64,000 bases of DNA from Otatea glauca (Eukaryota > Streptophyta > Magnoliopsida > Poales > Poaceae): positions 4,960,309-5,024,308 of the forward strand of contig CM070730.1 of the NCBI GenBank assembly GCA_036346275.1, in the 5' to 3' direction. A model generated the notes under the pieces. The model was not told where the DNA came from. It did not search any database and saw nothing but the letters and a program-made list of their open reading frames with translations. Made by a program: the position numbers and the translations under genes. Below, one piece after another: positions 46,550-57,500 of this stretch. Position 1 is the first letter of the stretch. Every line of letters starts with the position of its first letter.

Positions 46550-46826
46550 TGTTGGGTATTGATCCGAATTTCCTGTTGGACTATAGGGACGCATTTAGCC
46601 TATATTTCGGTGTAGCCCGTTTAGACTCGAGTCGCTTCATCCATCTATAAATACCTCTTGTAATCTGCTGAGGAGAGTTAGACGCTCATTGTAAACCTTA
46701 GCCTTTGTACTTAATTTCTCAAAATAGTGATATCGCTGATTGGCGTCCATGATTTTTTTTCCGCAAGGATTTTTTACGTAAAAATCTACGTCTCGTGTTC
46801 GTGTTTTTGTGATTGATTTTACAACA
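46550..46826 (+). repeat. 3' LTR of the copia element
   Basis: 277 bp, TGTTGGG...ACAACA, with several differences from the 5' LTR and only one copy of the 139 bp segment. It is followed by the target duplication GTTCT. Confidence 0.92.
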
Positions 46827-46831
46827 GTTCT

Positions 46832-47400
46832 GGTCGCCGCCAGCTTCCGTCCCCGTCCGACGTCTCCAGCCACACGGGCGACAGCGCCGTCCCTGTCCGC
46901 TTGTAGTAGCCAACTTGTGTTATGAGAGAATCATAGAACTGTAGAAGTGAACTTGCTGCAGTGTGTCAGCTTCTTCTTGATGCTTAAAGCTGCTCGATGC
47001 TTGAATTACTCGTAGCAGTGTCAGTGTGCCAATGCAGTGAACTTTTGTTCCTCGATCTGTGTGTTGTTGCTTTCAAGACCTCTCAGTTGTAAGAATTTTG
47101 CTAACCGAATGTGTGATCCTCGTATCAGATGCTCGGAATAAATGAAAGGAATTTTCATGATGCGACTGTGTACCATGATGCTTACTTAGATCGGGAGCAT
47201 GCCTGGATTTGAGCGGTTGGATTGCAATCGGGCGAATGAGATTCATTGAGTGCATGGGTGCACGAAAAGGGCTGTGTGTATAGGATATACTGCCACGTGT
47301 AACTGGGTCAGGTTGTCTGAGAGCCTTGTCAGGCACACAAACATGAATGTGTTAGAAATTTCGTCGTCTCATGCCCACCATAGACAAGTTGGTTCACCGA
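46832..47400 (+). other. Unassigned low-copy-looking sequence
   Basis: A GC-rich start (about 46,832-46,905), then mixed-composition sequence with AATAAA at 47,140. It resembles a gene 3' end or UTR. Joined to 38,078-38,310 it would form about 800 bp of pre-insertion sequence. No protein similarity was recognised. Confidence 0.35.
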
Positions 47401-47407
47401 TTATGCG

Positions 47408-47667
47408 TCTGGTTGGTTTCATGACAAATTTGTCTCACTAAATTTTACCAAAATTTGGCATTGCTAAAATTTGGTCACTAAATTAACTACCAATCTTTTG
47501 GCCGAAGATTGGTAAGAAAATGATCTCAAGAACAAAGGGAGAAGATAATCATGCCAAAATTCGGTAGCAAACTAAATGCTTGCCAAATTTAATCAACGTT
47601 ACCAAATTTTAGTAAAGCAAGCATTGGTAACCATTATAAGCAAACCAAACAAGCATATTTCTTTCTA
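47408..47667. mobile_element. MITE-like hairpin element
   Basis: The left end CTGGTTGGTTTCATGAC and right end AAGCAAACCAAACAAG are roughly inverted. Internally, several CCAAATTT/AAATTTGG pairs (for example TACCAAAATTTGGC and GCCAAATTTAATC) allow folding. It is noncoding. Boundaries are approximate. Confidence 0.5.
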
Positions 47668-47962
47668 AATGAGTATTTTAAATTCGTTTTAATATATATA
47701 TAAACAAACTTTGAAACACTCCTTTATCACTTTAGGTACACTCATATACTAATTATAAGATACTCTAATGTGAAGCACACAAAAAAATTACAAGAGAGTA
47801 ACTAATCCCGAGAGTACAAAAGAGACTTCCTGTATATGTGCGGTGGAATCAACTCTTGCAACTAGTTCATTGAACATTTGATAAGAGGATGGCATTATTC
47901 TCCTTTCTATCAAAGGAATCCTTCTGTTTATCAAATGCTCCAAGCACAAAGTTCCTAGCTAC

Positions 47963-47964
<2 letters not shown>

Positions 47965-48033
<69 letters not shown>
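47965..48033. repeat. (AT)n(GT)n compound microsatellite
   Basis: About 23 TA dinucleotides followed by about 11 TG dinucleotides. Short frames reading Ile-Tyr or Thr-His repeats arise only from this. Confidence 0.97.
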
Positions 48034-48049
48034 AGGAAGTATACGCTGA

Positions 48050-48242
48050 AAGTAGACAAACAGAGATGTTGATCGGTCTTGAATGGTCTAGATCTAGGTG
48101 GAATCCTAACTCCTTCACTTAAGGTGTGGAATTTTGTAATTTTTCTAAGGGTTACGTGTAAAACGTGTTTAAGTGGAGATGGGATTCCACCTAGATCTGA
48201 ACCATTCAAATTCGATCCAACGCTCTTGTTTGTCTACTTTAA
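48050..48242. mobile_element. Hairpin MITE, about 190 bp
   Basis: Arms begin AAAGTAGACAAACA and end TGTTTGTCTACTTT. The inner match CTAGATCTAGGTGGAATCC pairs with GGATTCCACCTAGATCT (one gap). The arms cover about 70 bases each with a 50-60 base middle. It abuts the microsatellite. Confidence 0.7.
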
Positions 48243-48829
48243 TCCTTTCACCATGTGTCTAGACCGTAGCCAGCAAACAGAGGGACTATTCGTCACCTCA
48301 ACCAAGGAACACCTAGGATGTGGTCCTTCAGTTTGATATAAATCCCTAAAGTTTTCTAGATGAAGGCTAAAAATCGGGCGTTCGAGAGATTTCAAAGTAA
48401 TGGGCGCCTGTGACAACAGCTTGTGATCCATTTAAAAAACTTTCGATAAAAAAAACGTTACAATATTGTAAAAAACTACGCGCAACATTTAGTATAATAT
48501 ATATAGCAAGTGAAAACATTTCTGATGAACCATTCAGTGCATGCAGCAAGCATTTGATGGTGGGACATCCGATAATTAGTTGCATCCAGCTTTTTAACGC
48601 GCAAATGCATTATCAACCTACTTCCAACGCGACAAAAAGGAATTTCTTTCACACAATGACAGGTCCTTTGTAGCAAATAAGAAGACGTAAATGGCACGGT
48701 TTTTTTTTTTGGTGTGTGTGTGTGTGAAGCTGAGTGCGTAGCATCATCCGGATAATGATAAGTGACATCAGGAATATGCGTACATCAATGAAAAGGGGAA
48801 ATAAGAATTTTCCATTAACAATTCATATG

Positions 48830-49037
48830 CCTTCGATCCCCTTTGTATTTCCCGACGGTTTGAAACAGCCAGAGAACACGAATTATCCTGACGGTTAACA
48901 TTGAACCTTCAGGGGAAATAAGAATTTTCCTGGCGGATTTAAAATTCCCGCCACAATAATACTTTTTCCTAGCGGTTGCTTGTTGGCGCATCAGGAATTT
49001 GTGAAACCGTCACGATTACTCTGCTGCTGTGGTAGTG
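48830..49037. mobile_element. Truncated CACTA transposon end
   Basis: It ends CTGCTGTGGTAGTG, which is CACTACCACAGCAG on the minus strand, a CACTA-type terminus. Within the preceding 200 bases, GACGGTT/GGCGG motifs recur (CCCGACGGTTTG, CTGACGGTTAA, CTAGCGGTTG, AACCGTCACG) like subterminal repeats. No opposite terminus was found. Confidence 0.6.
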
Positions 49038-50545
49038 ATGGTTGCAACTAAGGGTCAAATTGCATGTATATATCGATCTAAAACGTATGGTCATGTAATT
49101 AATGCGTTGATAAAAAAATATACATTGGATCAAAACCCAAATTTAAGAAATAGACAAAATCCTTGCAATCTAGAAGTAGAAAAAAAAATACACCCTCTAT
49201 TTTTTCATAATGCTTGTTTCAAGCCATTGATTTGCGATCCAATGGTCCACATGTGCTTCAGTGATGGATCACATGTGCTTGCAGTAGTTACTCTCTATGC
49301 CATATCTCACAATGTAGGGACTAGGGAGTATCTCGCGCAACGGATGATGTATACGTGTAGTATACGGGTATATAAGACTAGCTATGTGGAATTTAAATTT
49401 TTCAGAGGTGGTATGTACACTTTTTTTAGACATACTCCTTTTTTGTACGTATATAAAGGTATTTGTAAAATACGATAAAAACTATGTATTCCTTTGCAAT
49501 TTTTTTCATGTGGATCACATTGAAATATCTTATAATTAGTATATGAGGATACCCAAAGTGACAGAAATATTTATGTGGTATCCAGAGGCAGGAAAAACTA
49601 CTTCGGGAGTAGAATGTTAAGGGGTCAGACCTAAAGTATGGTTCAGTGCTAATACCGGTGGATTTGGATCTTCTCCTCTCCCATAAACCTTTTTCTTTGG
49701 CCTTTTCATTTGGAGCCAGAATGGAAAGAACTGCATTGTAGAAGGTGGCACAGTGTGTATCACACTTTTAGTGGATGAAGCAAGCTAGGTTAGTTGGGGC
49801 CAGTGAGTGGTTTATGGTTGGTTCTCCATCAACTCGAGATAATATTTGCATAATTGGGATGGAAAGAGATGCTAGCTAGCTTGACAAAGGGACAGAAAGT
49901 CCCCTCAGGAGCTTCCGTGGGGACACTACATGTATATATTTATATATTCATCAATAGATTAATGTTTGGTGGTGATTGCGATTTGCGATCGGCAAGAGTC
50001 TATAAGTGCAATTGTCATACAGCCTATTTGGAACGCAGAGATTTTAATGGAAAAAAAGGTACAATTCCAAATCAGGAAGTTCATGTGGAATTTTTACTGA
50101 TTATGCATTCCCAAAACTTAGGAAATAGCCAGTAAACATCGCTCTAGTACAAGTCAAATGAAGCCCACCTGGAATTGTCGACTTCTTGTAATGGTTTACT
50201 GAAAAACATGTTTGCCATAAATTGGAAACATGTTTGCCATAAATTGGCTTGCATATTGCACGCAAGCTTGGCATAATGTAGCTAGCAAAAAGGATTCATA
50301 TGAGTTTAACTAAAAGACAACCTACCTAGATACTCATGTACTTCGCATACATATTCTATCGGTCTTTCAATAGGGACTCTCTCTCTCTATATATACACAA
50401 AAGCAGACGGCCGGCCAACAAGAGGCACACAAACTTGGCCTCGACATGCATGATCAACAGAATCAATCGAAGAGAAAACATGAAGAGCCGCACATGCATA
50501 TGAACTTCTGTGAATCATGCATGTAGCTGGTCAGGATGCAATGAG
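49038..50545. other. Intergenic, no supported gene
   Basis: AT-rich. A 149-codon frame at 49,029-49,478 begins inside the CACTA end, has no recognised domain and lacks neighbouring exon signals, so I do not call it a gene. A 21-base direct repeat (AAACATGTTTGCCATAAATT, about 50,203 and 50,226) is present. Confidence 0.45.
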
Positions 50546-50553
50546 CTCAGGCA

Positions 50554-51198
50554 CAGAGGTCAAGATCTCGGCGAGATTTCGATACTATTCAAACAAGAAG
50601 TATCACTTGGCTCAGTTGGTAAGATCCCGTGCACGACCTGCGTGAGGTCCTGGGATTGAACCCTAGCCTCAACATTTTTCCCGTGCGTCGTCCGAGTTTT
50701 TTTTTGTCGTTCGCCGCTTCGCCAGATCCGTCTCCTTGCTCCTTCGGCTCCCCGCCAGATCTCCGCCGCTCCTCCTCCTCCTTCAATAGCTCATCCTCCT
50801 CCGCTGCGTGCTCCTCCTCCGCGTGCTCCTTGGCTCCTCCGCGCCAAGCACTGCGTCCGAGCTCCTTCTAGTTCGGGCTCCTCTGCGGCTGAGCTCCTCT
50901 GGGTCCGAGCTCCTCCGCGTCCGAGCCCCCGAGCCGACTCTTCCGCGTCCGAGCGCTCGAGCCGACTCCACGCTAAGCACTGCGTTCGCGTCCTTAGTCT
51001 AGAGGTTTAAAACTTTCCGAGATTTCGCCATTTACCGCCGAGATTTCGCTATTTTTCACCGAAATCTCGAAAATCTTGTTTGAAAAATGACCGAATTTGA
51101 ATTTTATTTGTATTTCATCCGAAATTTCGAAATCTCGTCCGAAATTTCGCCCTCCGAAGGATGACGAGATTTGGGCAGAAACGGGATATGGAACCTTG
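50554..51198. mobile_element. hAT-like non-autonomous element
   Basis: The left end CAGAGGTCAAGATC and right end GGAACCTTG (CAAGGTTCC reversed) give short hAT-like ends. The flanking 8-mers CTCAGGCA (50,546-50,553) and CTCAGTCA (51,199-51,206) match at 7 of 8. Both subterminal zones carry CGAGATTTCG motifs. The middle is GC-rich (50,690-51,000) and includes a tRNA-like stretch. Confidence 0.55.
50600..50705 (+). repeat. tRNA-derived SINE-like segment
   Basis: An A-box-like TGGCTCAGTTGG (50,608-50,619) and a B-box-like GGGATTGAACCCT (50,652-50,664) have pol III spacing, and a T-run follows. It does not fold as a complete tRNA, so it is a SINE-like remnant and not a tRNA gene. Confidence 0.5.
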
Positions 51199-51443
51199 CT
51201 CAGTCATGACGCTAGCCCGGTGTTTCTCATGTGTATACGTCCTGCCTTTCTACTATTTTAACCATACGGGATATATTATTAAATATAGTCTCTAAGTAAG
51301 CTTATCGATGGCCTCATATATATCCGTACGGGCGCAATTGAGATGATAAAGCTATCTCCATCACCAAGCATATGTAATGTCAACTCTTGTACGGAATCTC
51401 ACGCAGTTTTCTGTTCATCTGTTGCTACTTGCTACTGCTACAA

Positions 51444-51645
51444 CCCCTCCGGTAAAAACAAATTAATGTTGGTTTATGATTAGAATGCAAGCGAACAGTC
51501 AAACTACTTTAGCTTTGACTATATATATATATCGAAAATACTTTTATAGTATTATTATACTGTATGAAGTAATACAATATAGAAATTGAATGTTAAAACT
51601 ATGTTTTAGAGTGTCAATATCCTAGTTTTTTTACGGAAGAGGTAG
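51444..51645. mobile_element. Degenerate Stowaway-like MITE
   Basis: CCCCTCCGGTAAAAACAAAT at the left and GTTTTTTTACGGAAGAGG at the right are inverted matches. Target ends have decayed. It is noncoding. Confidence 0.5.
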
Positions 51646-51850
51646 TATTAATCTAATAATCACTACTACAGAATCAGTTATTCTTGCCGCCATATCACTG
51701 CCGGTTCATCAAAAACCGACAGTAATAATATTATCACTGCCGGTTCGAATGGAAAACCGGCAGTAATGGCTTTTCTCTGATGAACCGGTTATCACTGCCG
51801 GTTCGTGTTCGAACCGGTAGTAATACTATCATTGCCGGTTTTTAGAAAAA

Positions 51851-52990
51851 CCGACCGTGCTGATATTTTTCGAAAAATCATAACTTTTTCATACGGAGTC
51901 GGATGGATATAAAATTTATATGAAAATTGTAGCTCTCGACGAGATCTACAACTTTGTAGTTGACAATTTTTTCATTTGAAGTAGTTTAAATATCCAAATA
52001 ATAGTATCACTGCCGGTTGGCGATTCGTATTCCCAATCGACAGTAATAATGCTAGTGTGCTACCAACCATTTTTTAAAAAATCATAACTTTTTTATACTG
52101 AGTTGGATGGAGATAAAATTTATATGAAAACTGTATCTCTCGACGAGATCTACAACTTTGTAGTTGACAACTTTTTCATTTGAAGTAGTTTAAATATCCA
52201 AATAATGGTATCACTGCCGGTTCGTGTCTGAACCGGCAGTAATACTATCGCTAACCGACAGTGCTGATATTTTTCAAAAAATCATAACTTTTTTATACGG
52301 AATCAGATGGAGATAAAATTTATATGAAAATTGTATCTCGCGACGAGATCTACAACTTTGTAGTTGACAACCTTTTCATTTGAAGTAGTTTAAATATCCA
52401 AATAATGGTATCACTGCCGGTTCGTGTCCGAACTGACAGTAATACTATCGCTAACATACAGTGCTGATATTTTTTAAAAAATCATAACTTTTTCATACGG
52501 AATCGGATGGAGATAAAATTTATATGAAAATTGTATCTCTCGGCGAGATCTACAACTTTGTAGTTGATAACTTTTTCATTTAAAGTAGTTTAAATATCCA
52601 AATAATGGTATCACTGCCGGTTCGTGTCCGAACCGGCAGTAATACTATCGCTAACCAACAGTGCTGATATTTTTCAAAAAATCATAACTTTTTCATATTG
52701 AGTCGGATGGAGATAAAATTTATATGAAAATTGTAGCTCTCGACGAGATCTACGACTTTGTAGTTGACAACTTTTTTATTTGAAGTAGTTTAAATATCCA
52801 AATAATGGTATCACTGCCGGTTGGCGATTCGTATTCCCAACCGGCAGTAATAATGCTACCAACTATTTTTCGAAAAATCATAACTTTTTCATACGGAGTC
52901 GGATGGAGATAAAATTTATATGAAAATTGTAGCTCTCGACGAGATCTACAACTTTGTAGTTGACAATCGTTCCATTTGAATTCATCTAGA
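51851..52990. repeat. About six 200 bp tandem units inside the CACTA element
   Basis: The block AAAATCATAACTTTTT, then GGATGGAGATAAAATTTATA, then GAGATCTACAACTTTGTAGT recurs near 51,875, 52,080, 52,279, 52,478, 52,678 and 52,876 (period 197-205). Each unit has CTACAACTTTGTAG, a 6 bp stem with a 2-base loop, and all but the last are followed by ATCACTGCCGGTT. Confidence 0.92.
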
Positions 52991-53059
52991 TATCCAAATA
53001 AGCACCAAAATTTTCAGAGATAAAGGAACAAAAGGAAAATATATCCTATATTGGTTGAG

Positions 53060-53190
53060 AATGAGTGATAGGTGAGATGGTAAGGTGGGCTCGTGTGAGG
53101 CAACAGGTCGGGAGTTCGAGTCCTAGCAATGACTTGCGACGCGCGGTCGTGCGTAGAATACGGGGTAGTCGGTCCGGATGCAAATAATTT
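53060..53190 (+). repeat. tRNA-like (pol III A/B box) segment inside the CACTA element
   Basis: The B-box AGTTCGAGTCC (53,113-53,123) matches the consensus, and an A-box-like TAGGTGAGATGG (53,069-53,080) lies upstream at normal spacing. The segment interrupts the CACTGCCGGTT repeats. It may be a SINE inserted into the element. Confidence 0.5.
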
Positions 53191-53298
53191 GTTTTTTTTA
53201 TTTTACCGAGTGATTTACGGACCGGACTATCACTGCCAGTTCGCATACAAACCGACAGTGGACTATCACTGCCGGTTCGTATACAAACTGGCAGTGAT

Positions 53299-53780
53299 AC
53301 CGACATCACTGCTGATTCTAGAACTGGCAGTGATAGTCTGACTATCACTGCCGACCAATCACTGCCGGTTCCAAAATCCGGCAGTGATACCAGTTTGGAA
53401 CCGACAGTGATATAGTCTTCTGTAGTAGTGAATTCACAGCACGATAATCAATCACATACTGCTGGTAGCTTTGCAGATTCTAGCAGTGCAGGTCGAACAA
53501 ACGTTTCAGGTACAATTGATCTCGATCGTGGTATGCAAGCCGCGTGGCAGTGATACCGACATCACTGATAGTCTAACTATCACTGCCGACCAATCACTGC
53601 CGGTTCCAAAATCCGGCAGTGATACCAGTTTGGAACCGACAGTGATATAGTGTTCTGTAGTAGTGAATTCGTAGCAAGATAATCAATCACATACTGCTGG
53701 TAGCTTTGCAGATTCTAGCAGTGCAGGTCGAACAAACGTTTCAGGTATAATTGATCTCGATCGTGGTATGCAAGCCGCGT
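53299..53780 (+). repeat. Tandem duplication spanning the CACTA right end and flanking DNA
   Basis: Bases about 53,297-53,546 (CACTA end plus 116 bases of flank) recur at about 53,547-53,780, joined at GCCGCGT|GGCAGTGATACC. The second copy lacks about 18 bases after CATCACTG. Both carry GTAGTAGTGAATTC and the following GATAATCAATCACATACTGC. Confidence 0.9.
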
Positions 53781-54062
53781 ATGTTACCGCATGTATGAAA
53801 GACAAAAACCATGTGATGGACCAATATAGAAATTTTTAAATTTTTTCTCACGCGATACACAGGGGAAACGTACACCCGTTTGAGATCATAATGTTAATTG
53901 GCGCATGAGAACGTCCAAGAGCTAGAAGCCAAAATATTGATTTGGTTTGTTGGATCGGTGGATGCCTGTTCAAAACATAAAAAGAAAAAAAAAAGAGAGA
54001 AGAGCATGTTTCTGAAGAAAAAAGAGGTAAGAAAGTAAAATAGGACGGTAGGGCGTCGAGTG

Positions 54063-54428
54063 CTGGGTTAACCAAACCGATTTATGGTTGAAAATCGAAG
54101 TCTCGATGGTACCGGTCTACTGCGAAAATCAAGTGAAAATCATCAAAAGCCAAAGGGTTTCGAAATAAAAAGTTTTGAAAAAAAATTCTTTTTTTAAATA
54201 AAAAATCGATCGGTTTTCTCGAAAATCGACCCGCGAGTTGAATTTTTTTGCGGACCATTTTTGTCGATTTTCACCGATTTTTGACCGGTTTACATGACAT
54301 AATTTTTTCTGAATTTTTTATTTTTTTTTAATTTGACCGGTTTACCGATCGGTTTAGGGTTTCGAACCGGTTCGATACGGTCGGTTTTTGCGATTTTTGA
54401 GTCGGTTTTTGCGATAAAGTGAACCCTG
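54063..54428. mobile_element. Small non-autonomous hAT element
   Basis: The right terminus is TGAACCCTG (CAGGGTTCA reversed), identical over 9 bases to the left end of the hAT at 32,989. The left terminus CTGGGTTAACC is slightly changed. The 8-mers GTCGAGTG (54,055-54,062) and ATCGAGTG (54,429-54,436) match at 7 of 8. The interior is rich in CGGTTTTT/GATTTTCG motifs shared with the larger hAT's ends. No coding sequence. Confidence 0.72.
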
Positions 54429-54592
54429 ATCGAGTGCTAGCTAGCTTGTTGGTTTCTGAATCTAGACTTGTTCATAGAAAAAAATTTTCAGCTACAAAAT
54501 AAATCCAACATTTCACTTTCGGCGTTTTGGTTGACTACAGATTAATTTGTGGGTACCCTAGCCCTAGGTAAGAAGAAAGCTCAATTGATTGT

Positions 54593-57500
54593 TGTGAGAC
54601 CCTGTTCTGATGAACAGGAACCTCCATGTGATTACTGTGCTATTCCCTGGATCAGTAGCTAGCACTCACATGTTTACAACATTCATATCGTAACCATACA
54701 CGCAGACAAACAGAAGGACATACATAACTGAATAATTATACAGAGTTTAGTACAAATTTAAAACATTTAACAGCGAAAACCAAAAGAAAACTGAACAACT
54801 CCAAACAGCCTTGCGGTTGCCCACTAAACCCTCAGGCAACTGACTAGGCAACCTAGAAGAGACTATCGTCAAAACTCCCGAGACCTGCTTGAAAGAACGC
54901 GTCATCTGGCAGATCGCAGTCTTCTTCCTCTGAGACAGCAGATGCAAGATTGAGTACATTGGTACTCAGCAAGACTTATATTGGTTCACAAATGCAAATA
55001 AATAATTATGCAGGCTGAACAATAGACAGGCTATGGTTATTTTGCAATTGCATAAAAGCATTAAAAATGTATAAGCATATTAGATTGAAACATTTCATTT
55101 TAATAAAAGCAATTGGGATACAAATAATAAGCAATTAATCCAGATTTTCAACCCAGTCTACCTGACTGAATATGACCCCGGTGCCGATCCTTTGACACAA
55201 AAGCTGGTTATAAAACGGTTTCCAAAATCACCACCCATTTTTGAAAGCACCAAAAGACTCTAGCATGGAATAACGTCACCAAGTGCCCTTAACCGCGGAC
55301 GCGACTAATCGATTAGATTTACACTCTGCAAAGGTGTACAGCTTTACCCACAAGGAATGATCAACCTCTTTCGCCAGGCCAATTAACACACTTCCTTTGG
55401 TGTGTCGGCAAGGAGATCATACAGAGCCGTTACATTATCTAGATGTGGCTTTACACCAGCCCGGGACGTTAACCCTCGCCCTGAAGACAGAGACACTCAC
55501 CCAAGTCGTGGATCCACATGTATCACACACACACCATGTCTCTGCCCAGGGCAAGGCGTACACCGTTGCATTGGTATGTAGAAACCCCTACAGACAGACC
55601 TGACCGGAATGCCTGTGCAATCTCCCGCCTTCCATAGATGCAAAGCCACATCTAAACAACTTAATAGGCTAAGACCCGCCCATACAAGCCCTCGTGGTTG
55701 AACGAAAAACATGGATTCACCGTCCCATCGCTCGGTCCTTAATCCGACACGGGTGATACTCAACCCTAGCTACGTGCATATCCTTTTGCACAACCGGCTA
55801 GTGCCAATAATCACCCGCGTCAAACCATAGTTTTGTTTGAGGGTTTTTAGCAAAATATAACCAACCATTTTCCAAAAAGATCATATATAGGTTGAAAAGA
55901 CTGAAAAGAGCCAACGGAAAGCTTAAGCAAGGATATTATGCTAGAGATTATACTTAAACATGACATTAAGTATGTCTAGCTCAAACTAAGGTTTACAAGG
56001 TTCACATGTCCATACAGATTGAGACAAACCATAATTTACAGGATTAACTACAGTTCTAACCCAAATTAGCACTTTTATGGAGAATTATCCAGATGCACTG
56101 TACATAAGCAAAAGCAACATAAGGTAGGTGAATTATCGGGCTCAACATATTCAAGGGATTGCTTGCCTTGCAAATCACCGCTCGTGAATAAAATCGGATC
56201 TGCGAGCGATCGTCTTCTTCTTCGATGACGTCGGTCTCTACTCGTCGAGAAAAAGAAGAACAAAAGAATATCAGCAAACTCTAAATGGCAAAAAGAAAAC
56301 AAAGACAAACAGATAAACACAATTCGAATTAAACAGGAGGTTGCTGTTTATGAAATATTTGAATTCAAACATCGAATTATAGATGCTAGAATTATTTGCA
56401 ATGAAAAGATTGATCACTAGCTTCTTTGGAAGAGAGAACAAAAGAGCAGCACTAGGAAACAGAGCTCTCTGCCTTCACTTTTCTTCAAGAAATGAACACT
56501 CAAAAACCAAGTCATTTAGGGTTATAAATCTAACAAGATTTATGCAAAACATCTAATGAAAACAGGGTTTTGCTCTTGATCTAGCTAGAGCATACTTTTC
56601 TTGTCAATTCTAAAGACTTATTTTAACTTTTAGGGTTTGGATAAAACTTGAAAACTATTGCTAAAAAGGCTTAGTTGAACTCTAGACTTAGGCTACAAAA
56701 CTGGCTAAGGAAATAGACTAAACAACACTACTTAAGGTTATTGCACTTATGAAAACTAAGTGAAACAAAGCTTCAAAACAGAATATTTTTCTGGAATATA
56801 GTAATAAAAACTTTGGTGATCACTTCTACACTATTCTTCCTAAAATTATCATTTGGATGATATTTTTTACACATGGTTGAAAAAGCCTGATTGTTTCAAA
56901 CATTCAGCAAAACATGAAAAGTAGATTCATTCCACTAACTTGTTTTGCATACAAACCTTAGCAAAATGCCATTCTTTTTCCAGAATATACTAGTATATAC
57001 TTTGTGAAGTGTTTCTATACCATTTTTACATTCTTTCTCATTTATGTAATCTATTTTATCATATGTTGAAAAGGGCTATATGAACACAAAAACTGCTTTA
57101 TAGCCAATCCAACTTACACATTCATTTATTACTAAACCACTTATAAATTTTAATTCATTTTCATCCTGACATCAGGGCATGATCTTAAAAACATTTAAAA
57201 ATTGAATTTGAGTAATTTTGAACTTGTTCATAGCAAATTACATCTATTTTGGTTATTACAAGTATTGTTTTTCTTAATTGAACAACTATCACATACACTT
57301 TTCCCTAAGTATTTTTACATGAGAAACTCCCCATGATTTATGCCCCATTAGGATGAACTTTTAAACATTTAAACTTTAATCCTTTCTTTTATTTACTTAA
57401 TTTCATTTTTATGCTTAGTATTCATTTTTGTATAAACATCGTATACAGCAAGATATCATGTAAACATTTTTGTTTATTTGGAATAATTATGACCCAGAGA

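Larger units (their letters stand above)
38311..46826 (+). mobile_element. Ty1/copia LTR retrotransposon (8.5 kb including a nested insertion)
   Basis: LTRs begin TGTTGGGTATTGATCC and end ACAACA (5' LTR 38,311-38,725; 3' LTR 46,550-46,826). The 5 bp target duplication GTTCT is perfect (38,306-38,310 and 46,827-46,831). A primer-binding site, gag-pol and purine tract lie in normal order. Domain order gag, protease, integrase, RT, RNase H identifies Ty1/copia. A 2.95 kb solo-LTR-like unit interrupts integrase. Without it the element would be about 5.6 kb, normal for copia. Confidence 0.93.
51661..53430. mobile_element. Non-autonomous CACTA (En/Spm) transposon, 1.77 kb
   Basis: Perfect 13 bp terminal inverted repeats CACTACTACAGAA / TTCTGTAGTAGTG and a 3 bp target duplication AAT (51,658-51,660; 53,431-53,433). 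Subterminal regions are crowded with CACTGCCGGTT and AACCGGCAGTG motifs in both directions, as expected for transposase-binding repeats of CACTA elements. No TnpA/TnpD-type coding sequence is present. Confidence 0.93.

Noticed and set aside
47867..48209. Frames reading Ile-Tyr or Thr-His repeats
   Set aside because: Direct translation of the dinucleotide microsatellite.
49029..49478. 149-codon plus-strand frame
   Set aside because: It starts inside a CACTA end and has no recognised motif or supporting gene structure in AT-rich DNA.
50600..50670. A functional tRNA gene
   Set aside because: A- and B-box-like words are present but no acceptor stem or anticodon arm could be paired, so it is listed as SINE-like only.
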